Assembly: GCA_012270965.1 (NCBI GenBank)
Contig: JAAXHJ010000092.1
Coordinates: 1-64,000, forward strand
Direction: 5' to 3'
From: Candidatus Palauibacter poriticola
Lineage (GTDB): Bacteria > Gemmatimonadota > Gemmatimonadetes > Palauibacterales > Palauibacteraceae
DNA: 64,000 nucleotides
The position numbers were made by a program, and so were the translations under genes. The notes under the pieces are model-generated. The model did not search any database, was not told the DNA's origin, and saw only the letters and a program-made list of their open reading frames with translations. Position 1 is the first letter of the stretch. Every line of letters starts with the position of its first letter. Below are positions 17,034-25,390 of this stretch, in pieces.

Positions 17034-18017
17034 TCAAGCGCCCCGGCGGGCTTCGCGGACCGCCTCGGTGAGCGCGGGCAGCACTTCGAACACGTCCCCG
17101 ACGAGACCGTAGTCCGCCACTCCGAAAATCGGCGCATCCGCATCGCGGTTGATCGCCACGATGACCTTGGCCGTGCGCATCCCGGCCAGGTGCTGGATGG
17201 CTCCGCTGATCCCGACCGCGAAGTACAAGTTGGGCGACACCGTCTTGCCGGTCTGGCCCACCTGCTCGCCGTGCGGCCGCCAGCCCGCATCCACCACCGC
17301 CCGGCTCGCGCCGAGCGCCGCCTCGTCGCCCAGCGCCTCCACCAGCGCTTCGAGCAGCAGCCAGTGCTCCGGCCCCTGCATCCCGCGGCCACCCGAGACG
17401 ATCGTCGTCGCCTCGCTCACGTCGAGGCGGTCGCGATCCCCCTGCTCCAGGGCGGCCGTCCGCACCCGGCCCTCGAGGCCCTCGAGGTCCAGACTCGAGA
17501 CTGCTCCCGCCGCGCCCTCCCCGGCCGGCGCGAAGACGTTGGCCCGGATCGTCATTACGGCCGGACCCGGAGTGAAGCGCAGGGTCGCGATCGCCTTCCC
17601 GGCGTACATGGGCCGACGGACGACGATGGCACCGTCCTCCCGCCGGCACTCGATGACTTCCGAGGCCACGCTCCGCCCGAGCCGCGCCCCGACGCGGGGG
17701 GCGATGTCCCTCCCCTGAGAGGTGGCCGCGAAGATCACGGCATCGTAGTCCCCCGCCTCGACGAGCCGGGCGATGGCTGCGGCGGCGATGTCCGGCTGAC
17801 ACAGGGCGAGAGCCTCCGACTCGCCGACGTAGACGCGGTCGGCACCGAAGCCGGCGAGCTGCGCGGCCGCCGTCTCCGTACCGGGAGGCCCGAGCGCGAC
17901 GACGTGGGCCTCCCCGCCAACGCCGACCGCGATCCGCCGCGCGAGCCCGGCCGCCTCCCGCGAGGCCCGGCTCACCGCTCCGTCCCGGATCTCGGCGTAC
18001 GCCAGCGCCCCGGGCAT
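17034..18017 (-). CDS. etfA: electron transfer flavoprotein alpha subunit
   Basis: EtfA binds FAD and passes electrons from acyl-CoA dehydrogenases to the quinone pool via ETF-QO. The 327-residue product shows the FAD domain: VSGGRGMQGPEHW, RAVVDAGW, GQTGKTVSPNLYFAVGISG and AIQHLAGM. Its ATG (18017-18015) shares a base with the etfB stop (TGATG), so the two subunits are translationally coupled. Together with the thiolase and HBDH elsewhere in the window it points to fatty-acid or butyrate-type acyl-CoA metabolism. Confidence 0.93.
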   Translation of the reverse strand: MPGALAYAEIRDGAVSRASREAAGLARRIAVGVGGEAHVVALGPPGTETAAAQLAGFGADRVYVGESEALALCQPDIAAAAIARLVEAGDYDAVIFAATSQGRDIAPRVGARLGRSVASEVIECRREDGAIVVRRPMYAGKAIATLRFTPGPAVMTIRANVFAPAGEGAAGAVSSLDLEGLEGRVRTAALEQGDRDRLDVSEATTIVSGGRGMQGPEHWLLLEALVEALGDEAALGASRAVVDAGWRPHGEQVGQTGKTVSPNLYFAVGISGAIQHLAGMRTAKVIVAINRDADAPIFGVADYGLVGDVFEVLPALTEAVREARRGA

Positions 18018-18766
18018 CAGAGCACCCCCGCTTCGTCGCGCAGCGCCCGCACGAGTTCCGGCACCGCGTCCACTCCCTCTCCGACGATCCGGCCCGCGGC
18101 CGGCGCCGGCGGTTCGTCGAGGCGGAGGAATTCGATGGTCGGCGCCTCGAGGATGACTTCCCGTTCCTCGAGAGGCTTCCTCTTCGCCGCCATGATCCCC
18201 TTGAGGCTCGGATACCGCGGCTCGTTGAGCCCCTTCTGCGTCGATACGACGGCCGGCAGCGAGAACTCGACGACCTCGTGACCGCCTTCGACCTCGCGGC
18301 GGGCCGTCGCATCCCGTCCCGCGATCTCGAGGCCGACGACGACGGTCGCGCACGGGAGGCCCAGAAACTCCGCCACCATCTGCGGAACCTGCATGTTGTC
18401 GTCATCGATCGCCTGCTTCCCGAACAGCACGAGATCGACATCGCGGCCACGAATCTCGTCGGCGAGAGCGCCCGCCACGGAGAGCGCGTCGTGCGAACCG
18501 GCGCACACGAGCAGGACGCCCTCGTCCGCACCCATCGCGAGCGCCTGGCGGATCGATTCGGCGGTCTCGGGGGGGCCGAGCGCGACGACCGTTACCTTCC
18601 CCTCTCCCGCCTCTTCCTTGCGGCGGATCGCATCCTCGAGCGCGAACTCGTCGTACGGGTTCACGACGTACTTGACGCCGGCCGGATCCAGTCCGGCGCC
18701 GTCTGGCGTCACTCTCACCCGCGTCGCCGAGTCCGGCACGCGTTTCATGCAGACGATCGTATTCAT
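18017..18766 (-). CDS. etfB: electron transfer flavoprotein beta subunit
   Basis: The 249-residue protein has EtfB hallmarks: MKRVPDSATRVRV, VVNPYDEFALEDAIR, VTVVALGPPETAESIRQALAMGAD, LVLFGKQAIDDDNMQV and LPAVVSTQKGLNEPRYPSLKG, the region that contacts AMP and the alpha subunit. The length matches the family. It lies 22 bases downstream of an unknown gene and overlaps etfA by one base. Confidence 0.93.
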   Translation of the reverse strand: MNTIVCMKRVPDSATRVRVTPDGAGLDPAGVKYVVNPYDEFALEDAIRRKEEAGEGKVTVVALGPPETAESIRQALAMGADEGVLLVCAGSHDALSVAGALADEIRGRDVDLVLFGKQAIDDDNMQVPQMVAEFLGLPCATVVVGLEIAGRDATARREVEGGHEVVEFSLPAVVSTQKGLNEPRYPSLKGIMAAKRKPLEEREVILEAPTIEFLRLDEPPAPAAGRIVGEGVDAVPELVRALRDEAGVL

Positions 18767-18788
18767 CCGTCTTGTTCTTCGAGTGGAA

Positions 18789-19373
18789 TCAGGCGTTCTG
18801 GTAGGTCTCGATCTCGTCGGAAGTCAGGGCGCACACGCGAAACGCGACGAGGTCGATGAGGGAGTCGGTCACGTTCTTCTGGCGGAGGTTCCGCGCCCGC
18901 GCGTCCTCCGCGGAGGGTCGCGCCTCGCGCAGGGTCACGAGCCGGGCGGCCAGCCAATCCAAGAAATCGTGGACGACGTCGCGGTGTTCGCGGTCCCGGT
19001 CCGGCTCCCCGTTAGGAGCCTTCGGCAGGAACGCGTCGATGAGCGCGAGCAGCCCGGGAAAAACCATCTCCGTGAGTTCCTCGTCTCCCACGAGTTCCTC
19101 CTCGGTGATCTCCTCCCAGCTCATCTCGTTCCAGTACAACTCGCACGCCTCCTCGAAGAGATGGCGCCGCACTTCGGGAGGTGCCCTCCTGAGGACGATG
19201 TCGCCGGGCGAGAGCCTGCGCCCCACGACTTTTCGCATGCCGCGGATGCGCTCCTGGATGAGGGTTCGGCCGGCCAGAGCGTGGGCCCGATCGGGCGATT
19301 CGGCGGCGGCGGGCGGGGCTTGCGGTTCGTTGTTCACGGAGCCGAAGATGCGATGGCCGCGGTGAAGGAACAA
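18789..19373 (-). CDS. conserved hypothetical, first gene of the etf operon
   Basis: A 194-residue soluble protein without signal peptide. The middle (RRHLFEEACELYWNEMSWEE, ITEEELVGDEELTEMVFPGL) is acidic and helical, and the C-terminus (HDFLDWLAARLVTLREAR, SLIDLVAFRVCALTSDEIE) is also helical. No motif is recognised. Its position 22 bases before etfB suggests a shared transcript. It is divergent from the ECF sigma gene at 19439. Confidence 0.5.
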   Translation of the reverse strand: MFLHRGHRIFGSVNNEPQAPPAAAESPDRAHALAGRTLIQERIRGMRKVVGRRLSPGDIVLRRAPPEVRRHLFEEACELYWNEMSWEEITEEELVGDEELTEMVFPGLLALIDAFLPKAPNGEPDRDREHRDVVHDFLDWLAARLVTLREARPSAEDARARNLRQKNVTDSLIDLVAFRVCALTSDEIETYQNA

Positions 19374-19438
19374 GCGCCGGGGCGAACGCCCGCGGGAGCC
19401 GGTGCAACGGCCGGCATCGAGGGCGTGTTACCCAAGCG

Positions 19439-20098
19439 ATGGGGATGTCTTTGGCGGAGGAAACGCGCACGCGCAACGGATCGCCGGGCGACGCGGCCGG
19501 TCCGGGTTCCGGACCCGCGGAGCGGCCCGATCCCGGCGCGGACGAGCCTAGCCTCGTGGAGGCCGTGCAGGCCGGCGACTCGGGGGCGTTTTCCCTGTTC
19601 GTGACGAGATACACGGACCCGGCCTACGCCGTGGCGCTGTCGATTCTGCGCCACGAGCAGGACGCGGAGGACGCGGTGCAGGCCGCGTTCATTCGCGCAC
19701 TCGAGCGGATCGGGCAGTTGCGGCCGGGAAGCCGTTTCGGTCCGTGGTTCTATCGCGTGCTGCGGAGTACGTGTCTGAACCTCCGGCGGCGCGAGTTGCT
19801 CCGGACCCATTCGGAGCTGACGGATAAGGCGGCATCGCGGGACGATCCGCACCGGGAATTCGAGCGCAGGTACGCCCGGAAGCGGGTGCTCGACGCGCTC
19901 GCGCGGATTCCGGAACGACAAAGAACGGCAGTCATGATGTACGACCTTGAAGGGTACGACCACGCGGAGATCGCCGAGATCCTCGGGATCGCGACCGGGA
20001 CTTCGAGGGCGAACCTTCATCACGGCAGGCACGCGCTGCGCCGGCTTCTTGGCGAAGCGCCCGAGTCCGGTGCGGGAGGAACAGATGAGGATGTATAG
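19439..20098 (+). CDS. ECF-type RNA polymerase sigma factor
   Basis: A 219-residue sigma-70 family ECF factor. Region 2: SLVEAVQAGDSGAFSLFVTR, AVALSILRHEQDAEDAVQAA, FIRALERIGQL, FGPWFYRVLRSTCLNLRRRE. Region 4: ALARIPERQRTAVMMYDLEG and YDHAEIAEILGIATGTSRAN, then LHHGRHALRRLL. An acidic low-complexity head of about 30 residues precedes it. The next gene overlaps its 3' end by 14 bases, as is usual for sigma/anti-sigma pairs. It heads an efflux-type operon. Confidence 0.9.
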   Translation: MGMSLAEETRTRNGSPGDAAGPGSGPAERPDPGADEPSLVEAVQAGDSGAFSLFVTRYTDPAYAVALSILRHEQDAEDAVQAAFIRALERIGQLRPGSRFGPWFYRVLRSTCLNLRRRELLRTHSELTDKAASRDDPHREFERRYARKRVLDALARIPERQRTAVMMYDLEGYDHAEIAEILGIATGTSRANLHHGRHALRRLLGEAPESGAGGTDEDV

Positions 20099-20495
20099 AA
20101 GAGACCAGAGCCGGGACGGCCGGCTCGGGCCCGCGTGGGCCGAGTATCTGGAGCCCCTGCGGCCCGACGAACTCACGCGCCGCCGCCTGCGCCGGAACGT
20201 GATGGCCGCGGCGGGGGCGCTGTTCGAGCGGCGGCCCCTCTCCTGGCTCGATGTGACGGCAAGCTGGTCCGCGGCGCTCGCGCCGCTGGCCGCCGGGCTG
20301 CTCGTCGCGGCCGGAGTTCTGTTGTATCGCAGCTCCCTGCCGGACGCTCCGGAGTTGGTCGCCGACCCGGATCCGGTGCCCGTCGGGCTGGTGCGCTCGC
20401 TGGTGCCGGACGACGAAGCCCCGCCCGCGCTGCTCATCGACCTCGTCGAGCCGAGTCGCGACGCGGTGCTGACGGCTGCGCTCATCACTCCGTAA
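20085..20495 (+). CDS. small single-pass membrane protein, candidate anti-sigma factor
   Basis: A 136-residue protein whose ATG 20085 follows GGGAGGA and overlaps the sigma gene; an ATG at 20091 is an alternative. It has a basic cytoplasmic head (PDELTRRRLRRNVMAAAGAL), one membrane helix (SAALAPLAAGLLVAAGVLLY) and a short acidic outer part (LVPDDEAPPALLIDLVEPS). The arrangement is that of a membrane anti-sigma factor such as CnrY, but there is no sequence motif to prove it. Confidence 0.55.
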   Translation: MRMYRRDQSRDGRLGPAWAEYLEPLRPDELTRRRLRRNVMAAAGALFERRPLSWLDVTASWSAALAPLAAGLLVAAGVLLYRSSLPDAPELVADPDPVPVGLVRSLVPDDEAPPALLIDLVEPSRDAVLTAALITP

Positions 20496-20520
20496 CTCGC
20501 TGAAACGCGACACGAACCGG

Positions 20521-21024
20521 GTGCGTATGGACACTTCAAGATTCCGGGCGATCCTGATCCTGACGCTCGTCTTCGCGGCGGGTGCCGCGGTCGGCGTGGC
20601 GGCGGACCGCCTCGATCTTTTTGCCGACGCAGCCGCAGCCGACGCAGCGACGGAGACGACGCCTCCCGAAGCGCGGGATCGAGACGGCGGGTCGCGGGGA
20701 CGGCAGACGACGATCGAGCAGTTTGCCGATGAGCTGGGCCTGACGGCCGACCAGCGGTCGCGGATCGAGGGCTTCCTCGATCACTACCGCGACCGGATGC
20801 GGACGTTGCGTCGGAGCTACCGGACGTTGATGGACTCGGTCCGGACGCAGATCGAGTCGGCGCTGACGGAGGAGCAGGGCGAGGACTACCGCGAGTTGCT
20901 GCGGGAGCGCGACGGCGACGGTCGGCAGCGCGACGGCGACGGTCGGGAGCGCGACGGCGACGGTCGGGAGCGCGGCGGCGACCGGGGGTCCCAGGAGCGT
21001 GACGACCCGCAGCGCAACAACTGA
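20521..21024 (+). CDS. periplasmic Spy/CnrX-like (LTxxQ) protein with acidic repeat tail
   Basis: The GTG-started 167-residue protein has a signal anchor (AILILTLVFAAGAAVGVAAD) and a helical hairpin with the LTxxQ-type motif LTADQRSRIEGFLDHYRDRM, then RRSYRTLMDSVRTQIESAL and LTEEQGEDYRELL. That is the fold of Spy chaperones and CnrX/ZraP heavy-metal sensors. The tail (129-152) is four copies of RxRDGDG-like units; DGDG loops can bind cations. It lies between the sigma/membrane pair and the efflux genes, so a periplasmic sensor role is inferred. Confidence 0.6.
   Translation: MRMDTSRFRAILILTLVFAAGAAVGVAADRLDLFADAAAADAATETTPPEARDRDGGSRGRQTTIEQFADELGLTADQRSRIEGFLDHYRDRMRTLRRSYRTLMDSVRTQIESALTEEQGEDYRELLRERDGDGRQRDGDGRERDGDGRERGGDRGSQERDDPQRNN
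20905..20976 (+). repeat. 21-bp in-frame tandem repeat encoding RxRDGDG
   Basis: Three near-identical 21-base units (CGGGAGCGCGACGGCGACGG plus T) and a fourth degenerate one lie in frame near the 3' end of the Spy/CnrX-like gene. Copy number may vary between strains. Confidence 0.75.
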
Positions 21025-21066
21025 CTACGGAGACGTCAATCAGCCCCTCGGGGGGCAAGGAAAACG

Positions 21067-22422
21067 ATGACCATTCAACATAGATCTGGGTGCGGAGACC
21101 GGCCGAGCGCCGGTCTTCGTCGATGGGGGTTCGTCCTGCTGCCGGCGGTTCTGCTCGCGGGAGTCTCGCCCCGGATGGCTGAGGCGCAGGTGCAGGCGAG
21201 CGATGACGTTCGCCGGATCACCGTCGATGAGGCGGTCGAGATCGCGCTGCGCCGCAACCCGCAGCTTCTCCAAGCCTACTCCGCGGTCGAGATGGCCGAG
21301 CACAACCGGCTGAACGCCGTCGGCCAGCTCCTCCCGTCGGTCAACATGAGCTTTGGCTACTCGAACTCATCGACGGGACGTCTCGACGCCCTCAGCCAGG
21401 GGATCGTCGCGACGAGCTACTCCACTCAGATCAACGCCGGGTACACGCTCTTCAACGGCTGGAGCCGGTTCACCAACCTGAAGGGTGCCCGGCTCGGAAT
21501 CGTCGAACAGAACGCCCGCTATCGCGAAGCCGAGTTCCAAGTCATCCAGCAGGTGAAGCAGGCGTACGCGGCGAACGTCGCCGCGCTCGAACTCGTCGCC
21601 GTGGAGGAACGCCGCGTCCAGCGGCAGGCGGACCAGCTCGAGTTCGTGAGGCAGCAGCTGGAGCTGGGGCGGGCGACGCGCTCGGACTCGCTCCGCTCGC
21701 AGGTCGACCTCAACAACGCACAACTCGCGCTTCTGAACGCACGGAACGACGCGCGTACGCGGATCTTCGAACTCACCGAGGTCATCGGCTCCGAGATCCT
21801 CGTGGGCCCGACCACCGAGGCGGAACTCGCGATGGCCGCGATCCCCTTCACGCGCGACGAGCTGTTTGCGATGGCCGATGCGACAGCCCCCTCGTTGCAG
21901 GCAGCTTCCGCGGCCGTGGAGGCAGCGGAGGCGGCGGTGTCCAGCGCGCGCTCCAGCTACTTGCCGTCGGTCACGATCGGCGCCGGCTACGGGTGGGCGA
22001 ATCAGGAGTTCCCTCCCTCCAATCGCTCCTGGTCGCTTTCGCTGCGAGGCAACTACCCCCTCTTCAACGGCTTCCAGCGCGAGACGCAGGTGTTTCGCGC
22101 CCGGGCCACGGCGGACCAAGCCCTGCAAAACGAGCGGGCGGCGCGGCTGAACCTCAGCTCGCTGCTCGACGCGCGATATGCGACGGCGCAATCCGCGCTC
22201 GCGGGAGTGGACCTCGCCGAGCAGAACGTCGAACTCAGCGAGGAGAGCCTCCGGGTCGTGCAGGAGCGCTACGAGCTCGGCCTCGCCACGATTCTCGAAC
22301 TACAGGATGCCCAGATCACGCTCACGCAGGCGGAGGTCGATCTGGTCTCGGGGCGGTTCCAATACGAGGTGGCCCTCGCGGGGATCGAAGCCCTCCTCGG
22401 CCGGAGGCTCGACCGACCCTGA
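21067..22422 (+). CDS. TolC-family outer membrane efflux protein
   Basis: A 451-residue OEP protein with a signal peptide (LLPAVLLAGVSPRMAEAQ) and the two-fold TolC repeat: DEAVEIALRRNPQLLQAYSA, GQLLPSVNMSFGYS and LFNGWSRFTNLKGARLG in the first half; AAVSSARSSYLPSVTIGAGY, YPLFNGFQRETQVFRAR and LGLATILELQDAQITLTQAE in the second. These form the trans-outer-membrane channel of tripartite pumps. It follows AAGGAAAACG at ATG 21067 and precedes the adaptor gene. Confidence 0.9.
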   Translation: MTIQHRSGCGDRPSAGLRRWGFVLLPAVLLAGVSPRMAEAQVQASDDVRRITVDEAVEIALRRNPQLLQAYSAVEMAEHNRLNAVGQLLPSVNMSFGYSNSSTGRLDALSQGIVATSYSTQINAGYTLFNGWSRFTNLKGARLGIVEQNARYREAEFQVIQQVKQAYAANVAALELVAVEERRVQRQADQLEFVRQQLELGRATRSDSLRSQVDLNNAQLALLNARNDARTRIFELTEVIGSEILVGPTTEAELAMAAIPFTRDELFAMADATAPSLQAASAAVEAAEAAVSSARSSYLPSVTIGAGYGWANQEFPPSNRSWSLSLRGNYPLFNGFQRETQVFRARATADQALQNERAARLNLSSLLDARYATAQSALAGVDLAEQNVELSEESLRVVQERYELGLATILELQDAQITLTQAEVDLVSGRFQYEVALAGIEALLGRRLDRP

Positions 22423-22557
22423 CGGTTCGCGCCGCATCCGCATGAGGTATCTCTTCAACGTCGGACCCGCGCGGGGTGTCCTCTCAGCGTGCTACGGCGG
22501 TGCCGCTTCGGTGCCCCGTATAGTCAGTTCACGGACCCGACACGAGACGAGACTCCG

Positions 22558-24033
22558 ATGTCCATATTCGAACGCCGCAGGCGTCGCTTTCCCCCACGAG
22601 GCGGTCCTCTGGGCCGCGTCGCGGCATTCACGCCGCTCGGGCTCGCGGCCGCGGGTTGTGCGACCGGCGAGGCCAACGAACCCGAGCAGACGCTCCAGAC
22701 GCTGACCGCGGGGCGCCAGACCATCGTCTCCAGCGTGGAGGCGACCGGGACGGTCGAACCGATCCGCGTGATCGAGGTCAAGTCGCAGGCCGGCGGCGAG
22801 GTCCTCGAGCTGCCCGTCGAACTCGGGGACAACGTCGAACAGGGGACGCTCCTCGTGCGGATCGACCCGCGAGACGTGAACAACGCCTTCTCCCAGGCGC
22901 AGGCCGATCTCGATGTCGCCGAGGCGCAGAACGATGTCGCCGGGCTCCAGCTCGAGCGGGTCGAGGCGCTTCACGAGTCCGACATCGTGACCTCGGAGGA
23001 ACTGGAGAACGCGATCCTTTCGGCGGCGAACGCGCGGGCGTCGCTCGTGCGGGCGGAGACGAACCTCGAACTCGCCAGGGACAAGCTCGACGACGTGACG
23101 CTCCGGGCCCCGATCTCCGGAACCATCGTGGAGCGGACGGTGGAGCAGGGGCAGGTCGTCACGGGAACCCGCGACCTCACCGGCGGCACGGTGCTGATGC
23201 GGATGGCCGATCTCACCGAGGTCCAGGTCCGCATGCTGGTCGACGAGACGGACATCGGCCGGCTCCAGCCGGGACTGCCGGCGGACATCACCGTCGAAGC
23301 GTATCCCAACCGGACCTTCAGGGGGTCCGTCCTCAAGATCGAACCGCAGGCGGTCGTCGAGCAGAACGTGACGATGTTCGCCGTGCTCACGCGCATCTCC
23401 AACGAGGAGGATCTGCTGCGGCCGGGGATGAACGCGGACGTCGAAGTCGTGATCGGGCGGCAGGAGAACGTGCTGGCGGTGGCGAACAGCGGGATCAAGT
23501 CCCAGCAGGAGGCCGCCCAGATCGTCCGGGCCCTCGAGATCGATGCCGATGTCAACGCACTGCTGCGCGACTTCCAGAGCCAGGATCGGCCGGCCGGTGG
23601 TGCGGCGGAAGGGGATGGGCAGGCGGAGGGCGAGGAGGAGCCGATGATCGGCGGGGTTCCGATGTCGGAATTGCAGTCGATGTCGCAGGAGGAGCGGATG
23701 CGCGTCATCCAGAACCTGTCCGACGACGAGCGGCGGCAGATGATGCAGCAGTTCCGGAACCGGGGAGGCGGCGGACCCGGCGGCGCCCGGGGCGGCCCCG
23801 CGCGGCGGCCCGACGAGCCCCGCCCGGCATTCGTGTTCAGGTACGATGCGAGCGGCCTCCTCGACCTGAAGCCGGTCATGATCGGCCTCAGCGACTTCGA
23901 TCACACGCAGGTCATCCGCGGGCTCGAGGAAGGCGAGGAGATCGTCGCCGTCCCCACCTCCCTCATCGCACAGCAGGACTTTTTAGACCGGATCCGGGGC
24001 CGGACGGGGCTGCCCGGCATCGGGGGAAGGTGA
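22558..24033 (+). CDS. MacA/HlyD-type efflux periplasmic adaptor (lipoprotein)
   Basis: A 491-residue membrane-fusion protein. The start at ATG 22558 gives a lipoprotein signal (FTPLGLAAAGC, lipobox AAGC). The lipoyl/hairpin part is seen in VEATGTVEPIRVIEVKSQAG, GEVLELPVELGDNVEQGTLL and FSQAQADLDVAEAQNDVAGL, the barrel in VTLRAPISGTIVERTVEQGQ and DITVEAYPNRTFRGSV. An unusual insertion of about 90 residues, Gln/Met/Gly-rich (QEERMRVIQNLSDDERRQMM, GGGGPGGARGG), separates these from the final domain. It links the TolC channel to the inner-membrane permease just downstream. Confidence 0.88.
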   Translation: MSIFERRRRRFPPRGGPLGRVAAFTPLGLAAAGCATGEANEPEQTLQTLTAGRQTIVSSVEATGTVEPIRVIEVKSQAGGEVLELPVELGDNVEQGTLLVRIDPRDVNNAFSQAQADLDVAEAQNDVAGLQLERVEALHESDIVTSEELENAILSAANARASLVRAETNLELARDKLDDVTLRAPISGTIVERTVEQGQVVTGTRDLTGGTVLMRMADLTEVQVRMLVDETDIGRLQPGLPADITVEAYPNRTFRGSVLKIEPQAVVEQNVTMFAVLTRISNEEDLLRPGMNADVEVVIGRQENVLAVANSGIKSQQEAAQIVRALEIDADVNALLRDFQSQDRPAGGAAEGDGQAEGEEEPMIGGVPMSELQSMSQEERMRVIQNLSDDERRQMMQQFRNRGGGGPGGARGGPARRPDEPRPAFVFRYDASGLLDLKPVMIGLSDFDHTQVIRGLEEGEEIVAVPTSLIAQQDFLDRIRGRTGLPGIGGR

Positions 24034-24043
24034 TGACGGTCCG

Positions 24044-25255
24044 ATGATCTTCTTCGAGATTCTCCGGGTCGCGATGGACGCGATCCGCGCCAACAAGCTG
24101 CGCTCGTTCCTGACCATGCTCGGGATCGTGATCGGGGTCGGGGCCGTGATCACGATGGTCGCCCTCGGGGAGGGCGCCCAGCAGCAGGTCGAGAGCCAGA
24201 TCGAGTCGCTCGGGACCAACGTGCTCACGGTTCGCGCCGGGCAGGGGATGTTCCGCGGCGTGCGCGGCGGAGCGAACGCCCGCTTGACGACCGAAGATGT
24301 CGAGGCGGTGCGGCGGGGGGCCCCGGCGCTGGTGGAGGTCGCGCCGGAGATGCAGGGACAGTTGCAGGTCCAGTTCGGACGCAACAACGCCAGCGTGCGG
24401 ATTCTCGGCACGACGCCGAATTACGTGGAGGTCGAGAACCACACGCTCGAACTTGGCCGTTTCTTCGACGAGTCGGAGAACCGCGGCCGGCGGCGCGTAG
24501 CCGTGCTCGGCGGCGCGGTCCCGGCGGTCCTCAACGCCAACGCCGCCGAACTCGTCGGCCGGACGATCTCGATCCGGAACATCTCCTTCGAAGTGGTGGG
24601 AGTGCTGGAGGAGAAGGGCGGATCGGGCTGGGTCAACCAGGATGAGCAGATCTTCGTCCCGGTGGAGACGGCGCAGTTCCGGTTGCTGGGGACCGACCGC
24701 GTGAGCCAGTTCAAGGTCGTCGTCGAGAGCGAGGCGGCGATCCCGATCGCGATGGTGCAGATCGAGGAGGTGCTCCGCCGCGAGCACCGCCTCCCCTTGG
24801 GGCGGGAGAACGACTTCTGGATCTCGGACAGCGTGCAGTTCCTCGAGATGTCGCAGGAGACGACGCAGACGTTCACGATGCTGCTCGCCGGGATCGCCGC
24901 GGTCAGCCTCCTCGTCGGCGGCATCGGGATCATGAACATCATGCTGGTGTCGGTCACGGAGCGGACGAAGGAGATCGGCGTGCGCAAGGCGCTCGGCGCC
25001 ACGAGGAAGGCGGTCCTGCTCCAGTTTCTGCTCGAAGCCACGACCCTCTGCATGTCGGGCGGAATCCTCGGGGTCGCGTTCGCGTACGGCGCGGCGGAGA
25101 TGCTCTCGCGGTCGGCGGGTTGGACGATGGCCATCGCGCCGGAGGCCATCGGCCTCGCGGTGGTGTTCGCGGCGGCGGTGGGCGTGTTCTTCGGCCTCTG
25201 GCCCGCCCGGCGCGCGGCGCGGCTCGATCCGATCGTGGCGCTGCGGTACGAATAG
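24044..25255 (+). CDS. MacB/FtsX-type ABC transporter permease
   Basis: The 403-residue protein has the MacB permease layout: a first membrane helix (LRSFLTMLGIVIGVGAVITM), a periplasmic MacB_PCD domain (GTNVLTVRAGQGM to about residue 270), three C-terminal helices (LLAGIAAVSLLVGGIGIMNI, LCMSGGILGVAFAYGA, IGLAVVFAAAVGVFFGLWPA) and the signature SVTERTKEIGVRKALGA. No nucleotide-binding domain is fused and no separate ATPase gene is found next to it. It starts 10 bases after the adaptor stop. Confidence 0.9.
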   Translation: MIFFEILRVAMDAIRANKLRSFLTMLGIVIGVGAVITMVALGEGAQQQVESQIESLGTNVLTVRAGQGMFRGVRGGANARLTTEDVEAVRRGAPALVEVAPEMQGQLQVQFGRNNASVRILGTTPNYVEVENHTLELGRFFDESENRGRRRVAVLGGAVPAVLNANAAELVGRTISIRNISFEVVGVLEEKGGSGWVNQDEQIFVPVETAQFRLLGTDRVSQFKVVVESEAAIPIAMVQIEEVLRREHRLPLGRENDFWISDSVQFLEMSQETTQTFTMLLAGIAAVSLLVGGIGIMNIMLVSVTERTKEIGVRKALGATRKAVLLQFLLEATTLCMSGGILGVAFAYGAAEMLSRSAGWTMAIAPEAIGLAVVFAAAVGVFFGLWPARRAARLDPIVALRYE

Positions 25256-25288
25256 GCCGCGACCAGCCTCGGCAAATCGTCGCGTCGG

Positions 25289-25348
25289 TACCGCTGCGCT
25301 CGAGCGGCGCCGGCGCGGGGGTTCGCCACGAGCCCGCCACGGCTGCCA
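25289..25348 (+). repeat. interspersed palindromic element (copy 2, diverged)
   Basis: It has the core CGCTGCGCTCGAGCGGCG followed by GCGCGGGGGTTCGCCACGAG and CCACGGCTGCC. The outer arms are less regular than in other copies. It lies in the gap between the permease gene and the next gene. Confidence 0.6.
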
Positions 25349-25390
25349 GGCCGATTGGCGGGACGCCGCGGGCGGACGTATGGTCCCGGC

